Shown here piece by piece: positions 6,193 through 6,203 of a stretch of DNA of 6,203 nucleotides. Source of the stretch: Methanobacteriaceae archaeon (lineage in GTDB: Archaea; Methanobacteriota; Methanobacteria; Methanobacteriales; Methanobacteriaceae); assembly GCA_900766745.1 (NCBI GenBank), contig CAAFWR010000074.1, positions 1-6,203 of the forward strand, given 5' to 3'. Below the pieces are notes generated by a model, which searched no databases, was not told the origin of the DNA, and saw nothing but the letters and a program-made list of their open reading frames with translations. The first letter of the stretch is position 1. Each line of letters starts with the position of its first letter. Made by a program: the position numbers and the translations under genes.

Positions 6193-6203
6193 CCGCAAGG
6201 CGG
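6193..6203. other. GC-rich hairpin cut by the window end
   Basis: CCGC (6193-6196) and GCGG (6200-6203) pair around a 3-base AAG loop. One more pair would form if the next base outside the window is C. It lies just after the right arm of the large repeat and may belong to the same structured element. Confidence 0.35.

Noticed and set aside
6086..6203. Open frame from ATG 6086 running off the right edge (39 codons)
   Set aside because: No ribosome site (six A residues precede it), it is made wholly of the inverted repeat and hairpins, and an RNA/DNA structure explains the sequence better. It would need the sequence to the right to be judged.

Overview
The window reads as a motility and surface-glycosylation locus from a low-GC Firmicute, most likely a flagellated gut Lachnospiraceae (Agathobacter/Roseburia/Butyrivibrio type). 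The reasons are the flagellin C-terminus, Gram-positive style AGGAGG ribosome sites, about 30% GC in the main operon (hand estimate), and two glycosyltransferases of the CgeB/DUF3880 type, a domain I remember as having been named from a Eubacterium rectale gene. The species call is inference. No phylogenetic marker is present.

Layout. Bases 1-303 are the last 100 codons of a flagellin gene, closed by a strong intrinsic terminator (329-372). Five genes follow on the same strand, packed with gaps of 24, 15 and 9 bases and one 8-base overlap: a CgeB-like glycosyltransferase (400-1542), a 640-residue SAM methyltransferase whose C-terminal half looks like a phosphotransferase/kinase fold (1567-3489), a helical TPR-like protein of unknown function (3505-4128), a small GT-A-type glycosyltransferase (4121-4774) and a second CgeB-like glycosyltransferase paralogous to the first (4784-5983). 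No gene lies on the minus strand.

Working together. Glycosyltransferases plus a methyltransferase directly behind flagellin is the arrangement of flagellin glycosylation islands, for example those behind fliC in Clostridioides difficile. The simplest model is a cytoplasmic pathway that builds an O-linked glycan on flagellin before export: several transferases add sugars and the bifunctional protein methylates and perhaps phosphorylates them. No sugar-nucleotide synthesis genes are in the window.

Right edge. From about 6056 the base composition jumps to about 50% GC and coding stops. A boxA-like sequence (6021-6035) precedes a long imperfect inverted repeat (6068-6094 with 6162-6187) that encloses smaller hairpins and a terminator-like stem plus T-run. 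This looks like a structured leader or the edge of a different, probably mobile, unit that continues beyond the window. It is the least explained part of the sequence.
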